From positions 471,519 through 535,518 of the forward strand of contig NZ_JAOVZN010000008.1 in NCBI RefSeq assembly GCF_025717045.1: 64,000 nt of DNA, written 5' to 3'. The notes beneath the pieces are model-generated. The model did no database searches. It saw only the letters and a list, made by a program, of their open reading frames with translations, and was not told the DNA's origin. Every line of letters starts with the position of its first letter. The first letter of the stretch is position 1. Below, piece after piece: positions 34,852-43,425 of the stretch. Source of the stretch: Flavobacterium sp. SH_e (GTDB lineage Bacteria > Bacteroidota > Bacteroidia > Flavobacteriales > Flavobacteriaceae). The translations under genes were made by a program, and so were the position numbers.

Positions 34852-35671
34852 GTTGGATTCTTTCAAATTTTTCATGTCCGTTTTTTGCACTTTTCAGAAC
34901 GGTTTTGATGTTTTTAAATTTTATTTTTTTCTGTTTTAAATCAAAAAACATCTTTATAAAAATCCAAAAGATATATTTTTCTTTAAAGATTCTGGTAAAC
35001 AATGCTCCGCTAATAAAATACTTGTCTAATATATCTCTTTTCTCTGAAGAAGTTGAATTATTGTGCGCAACAATTATTTCAGGTTCAAAAATGAGCTGTT
35101 TGCCATCTTTTTTAAAATCTGATAAAAAAACGGCTTCTTCCCCCATTTCAAAAATTCCTCCAAGTCCAAAATTTTCATCAAATCTATATTTTCTAAAATC
35201 AACCTGAAATCTATTCAATGTTAATTCAATAGAACTTGTATTTAAGATATCAAAAGCATTTAAATGGCTTTTAGAATTGGCTGAATATTTATTCAAAGGC
35301 ATTTCATTTGATCTTAGAGCGCAAAACTTTATTACTGAAGCTTTAGGATATTTATTATAAGCTCCAATTATTTTTGCAATAAATCCTTCCTGAAATACTA
35401 CATCATCATCTGAAATTAAAAGAATATTTCCAATCGCATTTTCTAGTGCTAAATTTCGGCTTTTAGAAAGTCCTTTTTCAAATGAATTAATAACTCTTAT
35501 ATTAGGAAAACTCGAACTCAGTTTTGTTTCAATTTCAACTTGATTGATTATTAATATTGAAATTTTCGAATAATCTAAAGAGGAAAACATGGGAACCAAA
35601 AAATCCAACGAATCTCTGTTCATTGTCGAAATTAATATCTCCACATCTTTTTCTTCAAACAAAATATTCAT
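34838..35671 (-). CDS. Family 2 glycosyltransferase
   Basis: A 277-residue protein. It starts MNILFEEKDVEILISTMNRD, unusual for GT2 but followed by RVINSFEKGLSKSRNLALEN and the metal-binding ISDDDVVF, and GLGGIFEMGEEAVFLSDFKK in the acceptor region. These fit GT-A family 2. The C-terminal 50 residues are basic with an aromatic helix (YIFWIFIKMFF) that may contact the membrane. It overlaps the FdtA-like gene by 14 bp on the same strand, so the two are a coupled unit. Confidence 0.82.
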   Translation of the reverse strand: MNILFEEKDVEILISTMNRDSLDFLVPMFSSLDYSKISILIINQVEIETKLSSSFPNIRVINSFEKGLSKSRNLALENAIGNILLISDDDVVFQEGFIAKIIGAYNKYPKASVIKFCALRSNEMPLNKYSANSKSHLNAFDILNTSSIELTLNRFQVDFRKYRFDENFGLGGIFEMGEEAVFLSDFKKDGKQLIFEPEIIVAHNNSTSSEKRDILDKYFISGALFTRIFKEKYIFWIFIKMFFDLKQKKIKFKNIKTVLKSAKNGHEKFERIQHENK

Positions 35672-35757
35672 TTTTCAATTCTATTAAACAATCATAAAAC
35701 ACTATAATATTCTTATTTTTGAATTTTACAAATTCATTTTAACAACTCAATTTTAAT

Positions 35758-36645
35758 ATGCACAACCTTCCTTTAGTAACTGTTATTTGTTTGTGCTACA
35801 ATCATGAAAAGTTTGTAATAGAGGCTTTAAATTCTATTGTAAATCAAACTTACAAAAATATTGAAATTATAGTTGCAGATGATTTTAGTAATGATAATTC
35901 TAAAAAAGTTATTACAGATTGGCTTAAAAATCATCCAACTGCTCAGTTTATTTTAAGCAAAATTAATTTAGGAAATACTAAAACATTTAACAAGGCACTA
36001 CAATTTTCAAAGGGAGAATATATAATAGATTTAGCTGCTGATGACGTTTTATTGAAGGAGTGCGTTGAAAAACAGGTGAATGCTTTCTTAAATTCTAACA
36101 AAAAAAATCTTGCTGTAGTTTACGGAAATGCCGAAGTAATTTCAGAAAATAACAATCACATTCGCTATTATTATAAAGTTGATGCTGATAAAAAAGCAAT
36201 CGTAAAACCAGCTTCTGGAGACATTTATAAAGCAATTTTAAGCCAAAGCAGTATGATTTGTTCTATCAGTTCAATGATGAAAAAAGAAGTGTTAATTGAA
36301 TTAAATGGCTACGATGAAAATTTATCTTATGAAGATTTAGACATTTGGATTAGGGCTTCAAGAAATTACAATTTCGAATTCATTGATTCAGTTTTAGTTC
36401 AAAAGAGAGAGCTTGCCAATTCTTTAGGAAATATGTTTTATAAAAGATTTAATTCTAGAACAAAAAAGATAAATCGATCGACCTATTTAGTTATAAAAAA
36501 GGCAATTGCATTAAACCAAACCAAAGAAGAAAATAAAGCTCTTTTAAAGAGGCTGCATTGTGAAATGGAAAAAGCGTATAGAACTTTAGATATTTCGCTT
36601 TTTATAAAATACATTCCTTTAGAATTAAAATTGCGATTTCAATAA
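35758..36645 (+). CDS. Family 2 glycosyltransferase
   Basis: A 295-residue GT-A enzyme: VTVICLCYNHEKFVIEALNS, IEIIVADDFSNDNS, LGNTKTFNKAL, DxD-like DLAADDVLL and YEDLDIWIRASRN. It stands alone on the plus strand between minus-strand genes, divergent from the neighbouring GT and convergent with the flippase (20 bp apart). Acceptor and donor unknown. Confidence 0.87.
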   Translation: MHNLPLVTVICLCYNHEKFVIEALNSIVNQTYKNIEIIVADDFSNDNSKKVITDWLKNHPTAQFILSKINLGNTKTFNKALQFSKGEYIIDLAADDVLLKECVEKQVNAFLNSNKKNLAVVYGNAEVISENNNHIRYYYKVDADKKAIVKPASGDIYKAILSQSSMICSISSMMKKEVLIELNGYDENLSYEDLDIWIRASRNYNFEFIDSVLVQKRELANSLGNMFYKRFNSRTKKINRSTYLVIKKAIALNQTKEENKALLKRLHCEMEKAYRTLDISLFIKYIPLELKLRFQ

Positions 36646-36665
36646 GTAAAAAAACTTCTTTCTAA

Positions 36666-37949
36666 TTATTGTTGTCTGAAAACAACAGATCTAAAGTAAA
36701 AAAGCAATAGAATAAAGTAAATAAAATTATCCAGCGCGAATCCCATCACCACTCCTTCAATTCCATAAATTTTAATAAAATACAAACTGAAAAAGTACAA
36801 AACTACTAGCGAAAATAATTCGGTTAAAATAAATGCTGAAGTCTTTTTTTTAGCAAAAAACTGATATCCTAAAATAAGCGCACAAACTTTAAAAATATCT
36901 CCTAAAAGCTGCCAGAAAAACAAATCGGTTACGGGTAAAAAATCTTTTGTAAAAAGCAGTCGGATAATAAAAAATCTCATGAAATAAAGGAGAGTGAGCG
37001 CCAAAATAAAGATTGGAAGAATGAATTTATAATACTGTAAAAAGATATTTTTTGTTTCCAAATCATTTTCTGCTTTAGCTAATTTTGGCAGAAAATAAAC
37101 ACTCAAAATGGTGCTTACAAACATGAGATAATAGGACGAAATTCTCGTCATTGATTCCCAATATCCTGCTTGTTCAATTCCTAAATTATGAATAATATAA
37201 TTTCGAATTGCAAGAAATACAAAAGGCCCAAAAACAGACGAAACAAACGCCATTAAAGAATAAGACGAAAGGTTTTTTAAAATTTTAAAATCGAAGAAAT
37301 CTAATTTTATAATTTGAAGAAACTGAATATCTCTCTGAACCAAATAAAAAGTAACAAAAAACAAGAAAGCTGGCGCAATTACAATTGCTAGCAATGCTCC
37401 AGAGGTTTTGAATTGCAGAATCAGAAAAATTGAAATTAGTAAACCAATAATATTTCCGATAATGTTGATCCAAATTACTTTTTGAAATTTACCCAAACCA
37501 TTGATTACAGCTATTAAAAAAATAGAAAGTCCGTAAGTTGGCAAAACCAAAGCTAAGACTTTAAAAACAGTTAAATATTCCGTATTGTTTCCAAAGATTT
37601 TCTGGTTCCAATAAGAAGCTGTAAAAAATAAAATTCCGCTTAGTAGAAGCGCAACAACTAATAAACTGATAAAAACCGTAGAAACTATTTTTTGAAGTTC
37701 GGTTTTAGTTTTCTCATTTTCAGCCGTATATTTTACGATTCCGTTTTGAAAACCTAAAGTGGAAATATTTTCTAATGAAGTCAAGAAATTACGCAGATTT
37801 CCAACCAAAGCCATTCCGCTTGGACCAACGAAAACCGCTAATATTTTCGAAGTAATTAATCCAATTCCGATTTTTAAAGCAACACTAAAACTGTTTAAAG
37901 ATGTAATCTTAAACAAACTCGTTTGAATTATTTTTCTATAGAAATTCAA
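36666..37949 (-). CDS. Wzx-type polysaccharide flippase (O-antigen translocase)
   Basis: A 427-residue inner-membrane protein with about 12 hydrophobic helices, of the MOP/PST superfamily. The N-terminal block KITSLNSFSVALKIGIGLIT and FVGPSGMALVGNLRNF match the WzxE-like group that flips undecaprenyl-linked glycans. The only start compatible with the conserved N-terminus is TTG at 37949, immediately after the TAA of the upstream aminotransferase gene and in the same frame. The next Met (residue 46) would delete the first helix. Expected to export the oligosaccharide made by this cluster. Confidence 0.88.
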   Translation of the reverse strand: MNFYRKIIQTSLFKITSLNSFSVALKIGIGLITSKILAVFVGPSGMALVGNLRNFLTSLENISTLGFQNGIVKYTAENEKTKTELQKIVSTVFISLLVVALLLSGILFFTASYWNQKIFGNNTEYLTVFKVLALVLPTYGLSIFLIAVINGLGKFQKVIWINIIGNIIGLLISIFLILQFKTSGALLAIVIAPAFLFFVTFYLVQRDIQFLQIIKLDFFDFKILKNLSSYSLMAFVSSVFGPFVFLAIRNYIIHNLGIEQAGYWESMTRISSYYLMFVSTILSVYFLPKLAKAENDLETKNIFLQYYKFILPIFILALTLLYFMRFFIIRLLFTKDFLPVTDLFFWQLLGDIFKVCALILGYQFFAKKKTSAFILTELFSLVVLYFFSLYFIKIYGIEGVVMGFALDNFIYFILLLFYFRSVVFRQQ

Positions 37950-39050
37950 TTAGTATTGGTTTAAAATTTTGATGATAAAATCTACTTCCGATTGTGTTAA
38001 AACTGGACTTATTGGCAAACTTAAAACTTCTTTGTGAATTTTCTCTGTAAGTGGAAAGGACAAATTATTCCATTCTAAAAAAGCTTTTTGCTGATGCGGC
38101 GGAATTGGATAATGTATAACAGTTTGAATATTATTTTGAGTTAAATATTCCTGTAAATCTTTTCTATTTTTGGTTCGAATGACAAACAAATGAAAAACGT
38201 GATTAGTAGAAAAATCCCAAAAAGGCAATACAATTTTATCATTCTTGATTTCTGCTAAATATCGTTTTGCAATGGCTCTTCTTTTTTCATTATCTGCATC
38301 TAAATTTGGCAATTTCAGATTTAAAAAACCAGCCTGCAACTCGTCTAATCTCGAATTTACACCAACGTATTCGTTGTGATATTTCTTTTCAGAACCATAA
38401 TTTCGAAGTGAAAAAAGCACTTTTGCTAATTGGGAATCGTTTGTTGTAATTGCTCCGCCATCGCCCAAACATCCTAGATTTTTGCCTGGATAAAAACTGT
38501 AAGCGGAAGCCGAACTTAAATTGTTAATTCTTAATTGTTGATTGCTAATTGCTCCATGCGATTGTGCTGCATCTTCAACGACAATTAAATTGTGTTTTTC
38601 TACAATCTCATTTATTTTCTGCATTTCGGCTAATTGTCCGTATAAATGAACTGCCAAAATAGCTTTTGTTTTTGATGTGATTTTTTCCTGAATTAAATCG
38701 GGATCGATATTGTAGGTTTCTAATTTTGGTTCGACCAAAACTGGAATTAAATCGGCTTGTAAAATAGCCAAAATACTCGCGATATACGTATTTGCAGGAA
38801 CGATAACTTCATCTCCTTTTTTGAGTTTCCCAAGCTGAATATAACCTTTAAAAATAAGAACTAAAGCATCAAAACCATTTCCAACTCCAATGCAATATTT
38901 AGATTGACAATATTCGGCGAAAGCCTTTTCAAATGTTTCCAATTCTTTTCCTAAAATATACCAGCCGTTTTCTAAAACCGATTTCAGTTTTTGCTGAAAA
39001 GCGGCTTCATACGGTTTATTTATTTTTTTTAGATCAAGAAAAGATATCAT
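37950..39050 (-). CDS. DegT/DnrJ/EryC1 sugar aminotransferase (FdtB-like)
   Basis: A 366-residue PLP enzyme that aminates a nucleotide-linked keto sugar. Motifs: FLDLKKINKPYEAAF, YCIGVGNGFDALVL, GDEVIVPANTYIAS, VEDAAQSHGA, the Schiff-base lysine in FYPGKNLG, GDGGAITT and GVNSRLDELQAGFL. With an FdtA-like isomerase nearby, the likely product is dTDP-3-amino-3,6-dideoxyhexose (Fuc3N or Qui3N type); that pairing is inference. The ATG is at 39050. Its TAA is followed directly by the flippase TTG start; the FemAB-like gene lies 14 bp upstream. Confidence 0.9.
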   Translation of the reverse strand: MISFLDLKKINKPYEAAFQQKLKSVLENGWYILGKELETFEKAFAEYCQSKYCIGVGNGFDALVLIFKGYIQLGKLKKGDEVIVPANTYIASILAILQADLIPVLVEPKLETYNIDPDLIQEKITSKTKAILAVHLYGQLAEMQKINEIVEKHNLIVVEDAAQSHGAISNQQLRINNLSSASAYSFYPGKNLGCLGDGGAITTNDSQLAKVLFSLRNYGSEKKYHNEYVGVNSRLDELQAGFLNLKLPNLDADNEKRRAIAKRYLAEIKNDKIVLPFWDFSTNHVFHLFVIRTKNRKDLQEYLTQNNIQTVIHYPIPPHQQKAFLEWNNLSFPLTEKIHKEVLSLPISPVLTQSEVDFIIKILNQY

Positions 39051-39064
39051 CGTTGTTCTGTTTT

Positions 39065-40039
39065 TTAAATAAGAATGTCTTCTAATTTAATATAATTGGC
39101 AGTATCAATTTCGTAAAAATCATGTACAATAGTTCCCGCGCCAAAACTTTCTTTCCAATAAGCTAGTCCTTCATTCAGATTTTTGCCTTGATTTTCATTT
39201 GAAATTCCGAAATCAAAAAAACGTTTTTTTGAAAATCGATCGTGAATTAAGTAATGAAAAAGATAATCCAAGCTTCCTAAATCTTCTTTATTTGGATCTT
39301 TTGAAATATACTGGCAATGTGCAACGTTTTCTGTTTCAAAAATAGTTGTTCCGCCAATTATTTCATCCTTTTTATAAATATTAAACTGATGAATATTTTC
39401 AGGAAAAAGTGATTTCAATGTATTTATTTCATCGATTGAATGAACTGGCTTTGCATTATGCGTTTTTTCTAAATTCGGGATAAGAATTTTGTCCCAAAAT
39501 AATTCAAACTGATTATCTTCTTTAATAATCAATTCGTTAGAAATTGCTTTTTTTAATCCTCTTTTTCTAATTTTAGAAATTGTCTTATTTTTCTGTAAAT
39601 CAATCACAGAAAGAGAATCTCTTCTAACTAACTTTGCTTCTGCCAAAAACAAACTGTATAAAATTTCTTCAGCTGGCTTTAAATGATAAATTGATGGAAG
39701 CGTTTTGAGGTGCAATTTGCCAAAATTATTTTCATTCAAAAAAAACAATAAATTCCTAAAAATTTCAATGACAGTTTTAAGTTTTGTTTGTTCTTTATAA
39801 ACCAATCCGCCGTAAGTTAAACCTTGATGAGAATATACGGAATTATCTTTTTTATTGGCTGGAAGAATAGCGCAAAGTTTTTCTTGTTCGAAAACTAAAA
39901 GCGAAAAATCTTCAAAGCGATCTTTATGATATTCCATAAAATCACGATGAAATAAAAACGTAGCATTTTTAGCCTGAGCGACAAAATCGTTCCAAACTGA
40001 ATAATCATTTTCAGAATATTTTTTAATGCTATATTTCAT
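39065..40039 (-). CDS. FemAB/GNAT-like acyltransferase
   Basis: A 324-residue protein resembling the FemAB-like/BioF2-like acetyltransferases. Seen are VWNDFVAQAKNATFLFHRDF at the N-terminus, SHQGLTYGGLVYKE, a basic segment KIRKRGLKKAI, and the GNAT-like IYKKDEIIGGTTIFE through to GSLDYLFHYLIHDR and FDFGISNENQGKNLNEGL. Members modify amino groups on sugars or peptides. Placed 14 bp before the FdtB-like gene, it may acylate the 3-amino sugar (the FdtC role), which is inference. Homology to either family is distant. Confidence 0.7.
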   Translation of the reverse strand: MKYSIKKYSENDYSVWNDFVAQAKNATFLFHRDFMEYHKDRFEDFSLLVFEQEKLCAILPANKKDNSVYSHQGLTYGGLVYKEQTKLKTVIEIFRNLLFFLNENNFGKLHLKTLPSIYHLKPAEEILYSLFLAEAKLVRRDSLSVIDLQKNKTISKIRKRGLKKAISNELIIKEDNQFELFWDKILIPNLEKTHNAKPVHSIDEINTLKSLFPENIHQFNIYKKDEIIGGTTIFETENVAHCQYISKDPNKEDLGSLDYLFHYLIHDRFSKKRFFDFGISNENQGKNLNEGLAYWKESFGAGTIVHDFYEIDTANYIKLEDILI

Positions 40040-40041
40040 GC

Positions 40042-40644
40042 TTATTTATGATCGAATGCTTTTAAATGCCATTTGTATTTAACTGCCATTAATCTTATCA
40101 CAATGATAACAAGCGAAGTGACTAAATATAAAATATCGTCGTTTAAATTTAATTTTCGTAATCCAAAAAATACGATTCCGCCGAAAATACATATTGTTGC
40201 ATAGATTTCTTCTCTAAAAACATTCGGAATTTCGTTGCATAAAATATCACGAATAACGCCTCCAAAACAAGCTGTCATTGTTCCTAATGCAATACAAATT
40301 GCTGGATGAAGCCCTGTTACAATTCCTCTTTCGAGACCAATTAAAGTAAAAACGCCAAGACCAATTGTATCAAATAGGAACAAAGAAGTTCGAAGTTTAT
40401 CGAAGCTTTTTCTAAAAAGAATCGCTAGAAAAAATCCTAAAATGATCACATAAACGTATTGCATATCGCGCATCCAACCTACTGGAGTTCTGCCTATTAA
40501 GACATCACGAAGCGTTCCTCCTCCAACTGCAGTTACAAATGCAATGATAAAAACCCCAAACGGGTCTAGTTTTTTGTGCATTGCTGTTAAAGCACCAGAC
40601 ATTGCAAATGCCATTGTCCCAATAATATCAAGTAAGTGAAACAT
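40042..40644 (-). CDS. Trimeric intracellular cation channel (TRIC, UPF0126) family protein
   Basis: A 200-residue inner-membrane protein with about seven helices in two related halves, each with the Gly-rich motif: AVGGGTLRDVLIGRTPVGW (first) and CFGGVIRDILCNEIPNVF (second). Bacterial members form potassium-permeable trimeric channels or are annotated as glycine transporters (YicG/UPF0126). The start is the ATG at 40644. Only two bases separate its stop from the FemAB-like ATG, so it probably heads the same transcript, though its role need not be related to the glycan. Confidence 0.92.
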   Translation of the reverse strand: MFHLLDIIGTMAFAMSGALTAMHKKLDPFGVFIIAFVTAVGGGTLRDVLIGRTPVGWMRDMQYVYVIILGFFLAILFRKSFDKLRTSLFLFDTIGLGVFTLIGLERGIVTGLHPAICIALGTMTACFGGVIRDILCNEIPNVFREEIYATICIFGGIVFFGLRKLNLNDDILYLVTSLVIIVIRLMAVKYKWHLKAFDHK

Positions 40645-40723
40645 TTTTTTATGAGTTACAAAAGATCAAAGTTACAAAGTTGTAAGGAATAATCTTAACA
40701 AATCTAACTCATAAAAACAGTCA

Positions 40724-41572
40724 TTATTTTTTTACATAAATCGGACTTCTTTTTAATAAATAAGTAACCGAATCCATCCAGCCGTCTTTTACTGCCAGAA
40801 ACGGTTTACGTGTATGAGAATAGATTTTTGAACCATCTTTATACATGTCAAAATATATGGTATAGTAATAATAAACCTGTGTACTGGATGTTGTCGTCGA
40901 AACATCATTGGTTTTTACTTTCTTGTTATCGTTGCTTACTTTTGCATTTCCACTGTTATAAGTAGTTGCAGTTGTCCCTGAATTTATGGTATAAGAAACT
41001 TTTACCGCTACAATATTATCTACGCCTAGTATTTTCTCTAAATCTTCGATTGGGGTTTCATCAATATTTTTATAATCTATTCCTGCGCTGTGAAGTAAAC
41101 TGTTTGTAGTTCTTAAATCTTGAACCGTCAACGGTAAAATATTTGAAGATTTGTCTAGCAATTTATTATAAAGGTCATTTTGTGCAAATTTTGCCATTTC
41201 TTCAGAACTTTCCTGAGTATCAGAATTTAAATAAGGAACTGGAAGTACCGCTATGGTATTGGTCTTCATTTCAGATGCCGTAATTGTTGGCGAAGCAGAT
41301 GAAGAAGAATTATTGGTTGGGCTTACATTAAATGTTTGAGATCTTCCGCTTGCAAAATCGATTTTGGCAATTTGAGAAACATCTAATGAAATCTGAATTG
41401 TTTCTCCAGGAAGTGAATATTCAACAGTTTTATCAGACATTTTTGAAATTGTACATTCAATAATCTGATAATCTCTTTTTATAATTTTATCTAGTTTTTT
41501 TCCGCCTTGAGCGAAACCAAAAAAAGTAGCAAGCAACAAAAATACAATAAAGAAAAGCTTCGGATTTTTCAT
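40724..41572 (-). CDS. Unknown secreted protein with possible CsgG/LpoB-like fold
   Basis: I do not recognise the family. The 282-residue protein has a signal peptide (FFGFAQ cleavage region). A short beta-rich N-terminal part (YQIIECTISKMSDKTVEYSL to IAKIDF) resembles domains found in Bacteroidota secreted proteins. Then come a Ser/Thr-rich linker (about 90-105) and a domain starting TNTIAVLPVPYLN, with EDLEKILGVDNIVAVKVSY and a tyrosine-rich YYYYTIYFDMYKDG strand, vaguely like CsgG/TolB-N-type folds. No catalytic motif is seen. It is on the same strand as the RDD and TRIC genes with 80-100 bp gaps. Confidence 0.6.
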   Translation of the reverse strand: MKNPKLFFIVFLLLATFFGFAQGGKKLDKIIKRDYQIIECTISKMSDKTVEYSLPGETIQISLDVSQIAKIDFASGRSQTFNVSPTNNSSSSASPTITASEMKTNTIAVLPVPYLNSDTQESSEEMAKFAQNDLYNKLLDKSSNILPLTVQDLRTTNSLLHSAGIDYKNIDETPIEDLEKILGVDNIVAVKVSYTINSGTTATTYNSGNAKVSNDNKKVKTNDVSTTTSSTQVYYYYTIYFDMYKDGSKIYSHTRKPFLAVKDGWMDSVTYLLKRSPIYVKK

Positions 41573-41671
41573 GTTTTATTTTTTAATTAAACCGTACTAA
41601 CTAATAATCAGTTAAATATAAAAAATTATCAGCAAAAGCTGAAAAACATTTTCAAATCCTTAAAGAAAAGA

Positions 41672-42415
41672 TTACATGTGTTGTGTATAAAAATTATAAT
41701 CTTTTAAAATTACACGTATAAAATCGCTATTGTTTCCTGATTGATTTTTAATACCCGTTACACTTTCGATTTTTGCAACTAATTTATAAATGACTTCATG
41801 ATCATTTTTGGCCGCTGCTTTTTGATAGGTTTCTTTAATAATACGCATATCATTATCTGAAAGTTTTATTACCAAAGGATAAGTTGGCACGTAAGCTTCG
41901 CCAATTTCTTCTAAAATAGTATGACTGATATTAATTTTATTCTTCAAAGAAATAACTGCAGTTCCCGCTGCCATATCGCCCAATCGCTGTGATTTTTGAC
42001 TGGTAATTACGCTAATAAGACCTGGAAGTCCGCAAAGAGTAAAAAAGTCAATTACTCTAAAAAACCAACGAATCAAATAATCGCCAAAACCAGCTTGATA
42101 ACCATCAATTTTAACGACTTTAATTTTTACTAATTTTTTACCAAGTGACTGTCCTTCAAAAACACTTTCTAAAACCAACGAATAAACTATAACTGGCGAA
42201 TAGAGCACTAAAAAAATCGCGCCTTGTGACCAATTATCCAAACCAGCCATTAATCGATCTAACTGAAACCAGTCAAAAATAACGATGGAAAGAGCTGTTA
42301 TATAACAGATTATAATGAACAAATCAATAAAAAAAGCCCCGAGTCTTTCACCTACGGAAGCAGCAATAAAATTTATTTTGACATTTTGTGTCGTATTAAT
42401 AGATAATTCTGACAT
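41672..42415 (-). CDS. RDD family membrane protein
   Basis: A 247-residue inner-membrane protein. The RDD domain occupies about residues 15-155: AASVGERLGAFFIDLFIII (Arg-Asp type signature), a helix around GAIFLVLYSPVIVYSLVLES, FEGQSLGKKLVKIKVV and QRLGDMAAGTAVI. The C-terminal 90 residues are soluble and carry helices (DMRIIKETYQKAAAKNDHEV). RDD proteins commonly sit beside MoxR/SpoIIM/DUF4129 genes, as here. It is divergent from the SpoIIM-like gene with only 20 bp between start codons. Confidence 0.92.
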   Translation of the reverse strand: MSELSINTTQNVKINFIAASVGERLGAFFIDLFIIICYITALSIVIFDWFQLDRLMAGLDNWSQGAIFLVLYSPVIVYSLVLESVFEGQSLGKKLVKIKVVKIDGYQAGFGDYLIRWFFRVIDFFTLCGLPGLISVITSQKSQRLGDMAAGTAVISLKNKINISHTILEEIGEAYVPTYPLVIKLSDNDMRIIKETYQKAAAKNDHEVIYKLVAKIESVTGIKNQSGNNSDFIRVILKDYNFYTQHM

Positions 42416-42435
42416 ATTTCATATTTTAGCCTGCA

Positions 42436-43416
42436 ATGAGAGAAATCGCCTTTATAAAACAAAACAGAGAAAAATGGCTCGAATTTGAGCTGGCAATTTT
42501 TGGTAAAGCTAAAAAAAATCCTGATGAATTAGCTAATTTGTACATTCAAATGATGAATGATTTGTCGTATGCTCAGACGTATTACCCTAAAAGCAAAACG
42601 GTTGTGTACTTAAATCATTTAGCTTCTCAGATTTATCAAAAGATTTATAAAACCAAACGTACGGATCAAAATCGAGTTTTAGATTTTTTTAAAATTGAAG
42701 TGCCGTTGCTGGTTTACGAATACAGAAGATATTTGGTTTATGCTTTTGCTTTATTTTTTGTTACGGTTGGAATTGGTGCTCTTTCTGCTCGTTATGATCG
42801 TGATTTCGTACGCCTAATTTTAGGAGATGAATACGTAAACATGACTTTAGAAAATATCAAAAAAGGCAATCCTATGGCCGTATATGGTTCTGGAAGCAAT
42901 TGGGGAAGTTTTATTGGCATTACGGTAAATAATCTTTTTGTTGGCGCGAAATGTTATTTCTATGGAATTTTTGCAGGAATCGGAACTTTTAATGTTTTCC
43001 TCCAAAACTGTATTATGCTTGGGTCTTTTCAATATTTTTTCTACGAACAAGGTGTTTTCTGGAAAAGTGTTCGCGGAATTTGGATTCACGGTTCTATGGA
43101 AATTTTCGCTATCGTAATCGAAACAACTGCCGGATTTATTTTGGGTGCTTCTATCCTATTTCCTAAAACTTTTTCTAGATTAAATTCTTTTAAAATTGGT
43201 TTCAAAAATAGTTTCAAAATATTTTTAAGCACTTTTCCTTTCACGATAAGTGCTGGATTTTTAGAAGGTTTCATTACAAGATATTCTATCGATATGCCAA
43301 ATTGGTTAAGCAGTTTTATCATCTTGATTACACTTGCCATTATTTCGTTTTATTACCTCATTTATCCTTTTATTGTGCACAAAAAAATCCATTCTTTAAC
43401 CGCCGAAAAACTTTAA
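42436..43416 (+). CDS. Stage II sporulation protein M-like membrane protein
   Basis: A 326-residue inner-membrane protein of the SpoIIM superfamily, with a soluble N-terminal 95 residues (MREIAFIKQNREKWLEFE, ELANLYIQMMNDLSYAQTYYP) and then about six hydrophobic helices. The typical Asn/Gly segment AVYGSGSNWGSFIGITVNNL and IWIHGSMEIFAIVIE are present. The organism does not sporulate; in Bacteroidota this family belongs to the MoxR/DUF58 module and its function is unknown. It leads a plus-strand run with the next gene 9 bp downstream. Confidence 0.9.
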   Translation: MREIAFIKQNREKWLEFELAIFGKAKKNPDELANLYIQMMNDLSYAQTYYPKSKTVVYLNHLASQIYQKIYKTKRTDQNRVLDFFKIEVPLLVYEYRRYLVYAFALFFVTVGIGALSARYDRDFVRLILGDEYVNMTLENIKKGNPMAVYGSGSNWGSFIGITVNNLFVGAKCYFYGIFAGIGTFNVFLQNCIMLGSFQYFFYEQGVFWKSVRGIWIHGSMEIFAIVIETTAGFILGASILFPKTFSRLNSFKIGFKNSFKIFLSTFPFTISAGFLEGFITRYSIDMPNWLSSFIILITLAIISFYYLIYPFIVHKKIHSLTAEKL

Positions 43417-43425
43417 GACCAAGTA

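Noticed and set aside
37950..39050. Sugar aminotransferase and flippase as one frameshifted or stop-interrupted fusion gene
   Set aside because: Each part has the full length and both termini of its own family; the in-frame TAA is a normal gene boundary.
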